This document shows, piece by piece, positions 63,056-64,000 of a stretch of DNA of 64,000 bases; position 1 is the first letter of the stretch, and every line of letters starts with the position of its first letter. The stretch is from Numida meleagris. Taxonomy: Eukaryota; Chordata; Aves; Galliformes; Numididae. The DNA is taken from assembly GCF_002078875.1 (NCBI RefSeq), contig NC_034415.1:21033225-21097224 (forward strand). The letters run 5' to 3'. The position numbers were made by a program, and so were the translations under genes. The notes beneath the pieces are model-generated. The model saw nothing but the letters and a program-made list of their open reading frames with translations, was not told the DNA's origin and made no database searches.

Positions 63056-63356
63056 TGTGCTCTTTCCACAAGTTTAATAGTTACAAAAGGATACTATTGT
63101 TCTATATGCAGCACATGGCTAACCACATACACTGTATTGTCACTAAAGTCAATAGGGCATGATGTACAGATATTGATCATTAGGGTTTTCTATGAAGTTA
63201 CTATCAACAGGACAAACTTTCCTTCAAGTAAAAAAAAAGTTACTGTTTAAACCTATAGCATGATCCCTTGACTCAAATGCAACGATTTAGTCAAAGTTCA
63301 GTAACTGGTACTTGCTCTTTATGTAAGGCATACTAGTTTCCACTCAGAATGAAAGT
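63056..63356 (-). other. PRDX1: PRDX1 3'UTR (end inferred)
   Basis: Sequence after the TAA on the minus strand down to an ATTAAA signal about 280 bases on. The short length is in line with the compact 3'UTR of mammalian PRDX1. An alternative end about 120 bp further is possible. Confidence 0.55.
63073..63078 (-). terminator. Poly(A) signal ATTAAA, probable PRDX1 end
   Basis: On the minus strand ATTAAA is followed by CTTGTGGAAAGAGCACACTG and a TGTGTACTGGTCTT stretch, a GT-rich downstream element at the usual distance. A second ATTAAA lies at 62,957-62,952. Confidence 0.5.
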
Positions 63357-63442
63357 TTACTTCTGCTTGGAGAAATACTCTTTGCTCTTCTGAACATCGG
63401 GCTTGATTGTGTCACTGCCAGGCTTCCAGCCAGCTGGGCACA
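63357..63442 (-). CDS. PRDX1: PRDX1, peroxiredoxin 1, last coding exon (partial gene)
   Basis: Typical 2-Cys peroxiredoxin that reduces H2O2 and organic peroxides in the cytosol using thioredoxin, and acts as a chaperone when over-oxidised. This terminal exon has acceptor TTGTTTCAG|TGTGCC, two bases completing a valine codon, then [20 protein letters not shown] and EYFSKQK, stop TAA at 63,359-63,357. The cysteine is the resolving Cys (Cys173 in human), and the YF pair is the C-terminal motif linked to sensitivity to hyperoxidation. The rest of the gene, including the peroxidatic Cys, lies to the right of the window. Orientation opposite to MMACHC matches human. Confidence 0.97.
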
Positions 63443-64000
63443 CTGAAACAATAAGAACACATCAGCAGGAGTGGCTGGGAAAGCTTAATGTTTTATACAA
63501 ACACCAACGCACACTAGCAACAACTCACAGCTTTTAAGATTTTTTGCAACATACTGAATGTGTATTAATCACTTTGGCATTATGTCCAGCTCTCAGCTTC
63601 TGAGCATTGCTATATACCTTATTCTAGCTATATACCTTATTCTAGCCTAGACTTCAGTCTTAGTTCTGCAAGAAGAGCTTCACCAGATTTTGACTACTCC
63701 AGGGCACAGTAAACCTCAAAATGTTTCATCTGCAAGACATGTGACTGCCCTATCATCATATATTAGGGATGCCTCCTCAGCTGAAGTAGGAAATAGAACA
63801 TGGCATACAAATTAAGAAACATTGACACTCCTTGGGCTAGAGCGTAAGTATAATAGCAGCTTGTTTTATTAAAGTGTGCCACTGATTTACCAGTTCTGAA
63901 GCAAGTTAAGCGTGACCAATAGCAATGCCTGTAATTAACTAATGACAGCTAAATACTATTAACACCTGTACAGAAACCCTGGCTTTAAATAAACCATGTC
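63443..64000 (-). other. PRDX1 last intron (partial)
   Basis: Intron upstream of the terminal exon, running off the window. It contains a perfect 2 x 18 bp tandem duplication at 63,611-63,646 and no exon. Confidence 0.8.
63611..63646. repeat. Perfect tandem duplication, 2 x 18 bp
   Basis: TATATACCTTATTCTAGC is present twice in a row without mismatch, suggesting a recent slippage or duplication event. Located in the last PRDX1 intron. Confidence 0.9.

Noticed and set aside
1..64000. tRNA, rRNA, snRNA, CRISPR-like spaced repeats, or retroviral LTR pairs
   Set aside because: No A/B box pairs in cloverleaf context, no rRNA signatures, no regularly spaced direct repeats and no long terminal duplications were recognised on reading both strands.

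Overview
The window is vertebrate nuclear DNA, most probably from a bird and plausibly a galliform (chicken-like) species. The evidence is split genes with GT-AG introns, CpG-island promoters, several short CR1-type LINE 3' tails and a piece resembling a galliform mariner element. There are no operons, CRISPR arrays, phage or other prokaryotic features. Nearly all longer open frames are chance frames in GC-rich DNA or intron.

Four genes can be supported, in the order TESK2 (-), an unassigned mucin-like membrane protein gene (+), MMACHC (+), PRDX1 (-). TESK2, MMACHC and PRDX1 occur in the same order and orientation on human chromosome 1p34.1, so this is a conserved syntenic block. Three things were built by hand with matching splice phases: the first two coding exons of TESK2 plus its noncoding first exon, the full five-exon mucin-like gene (346 residues), and the full four-exon MMACHC (238 residues). 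Only the last coding exon of PRDX1 is inside the window.

Region by region: 1-24,621 is AT-rich and almost entirely TESK2 intron, with exons at 3,251-3,372 and 17,007-17,310. 24,200-25,260 is the TESK2 CpG island, a CCAAT-rich promoter that also carries a plus-strand TATA box. 25,260-29,560 has no recognisable gene. 29,560-41,600 is GC-rich and holds the mucin-like gene. 41,600-50,140 has no confident gene, but three phase-compatible minus-strand candidate exons lie at 46.2-47.05 kb. 50,144-50,520 is a transposon fragment. 50,580-51,250 is the MMACHC CpG island with two ZNF143/THAP11-type sites and two perfect CREs. MMACHC runs to about 57,620. 57,620-63,050 is noncoding apart from an orphan CpG-rich block at 61.0-61.4 kb. 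PRDX1 begins (3' end) near 63,055 and continues past the right edge.

The genes do not form one pathway. MMACHC handles intracellular vitamin B12, PRDX1 is a cytosolic peroxidase, TESK2 is an actin-regulating kinase, and the mucin-like protein is a predicted cell-surface glycoprotein. No exotic new system was found. The best leads are the unassigned mucin-like gene, the regulatory sites at the MMACHC promoter, the orphan CpG island, and the candidate minus-strand exons.
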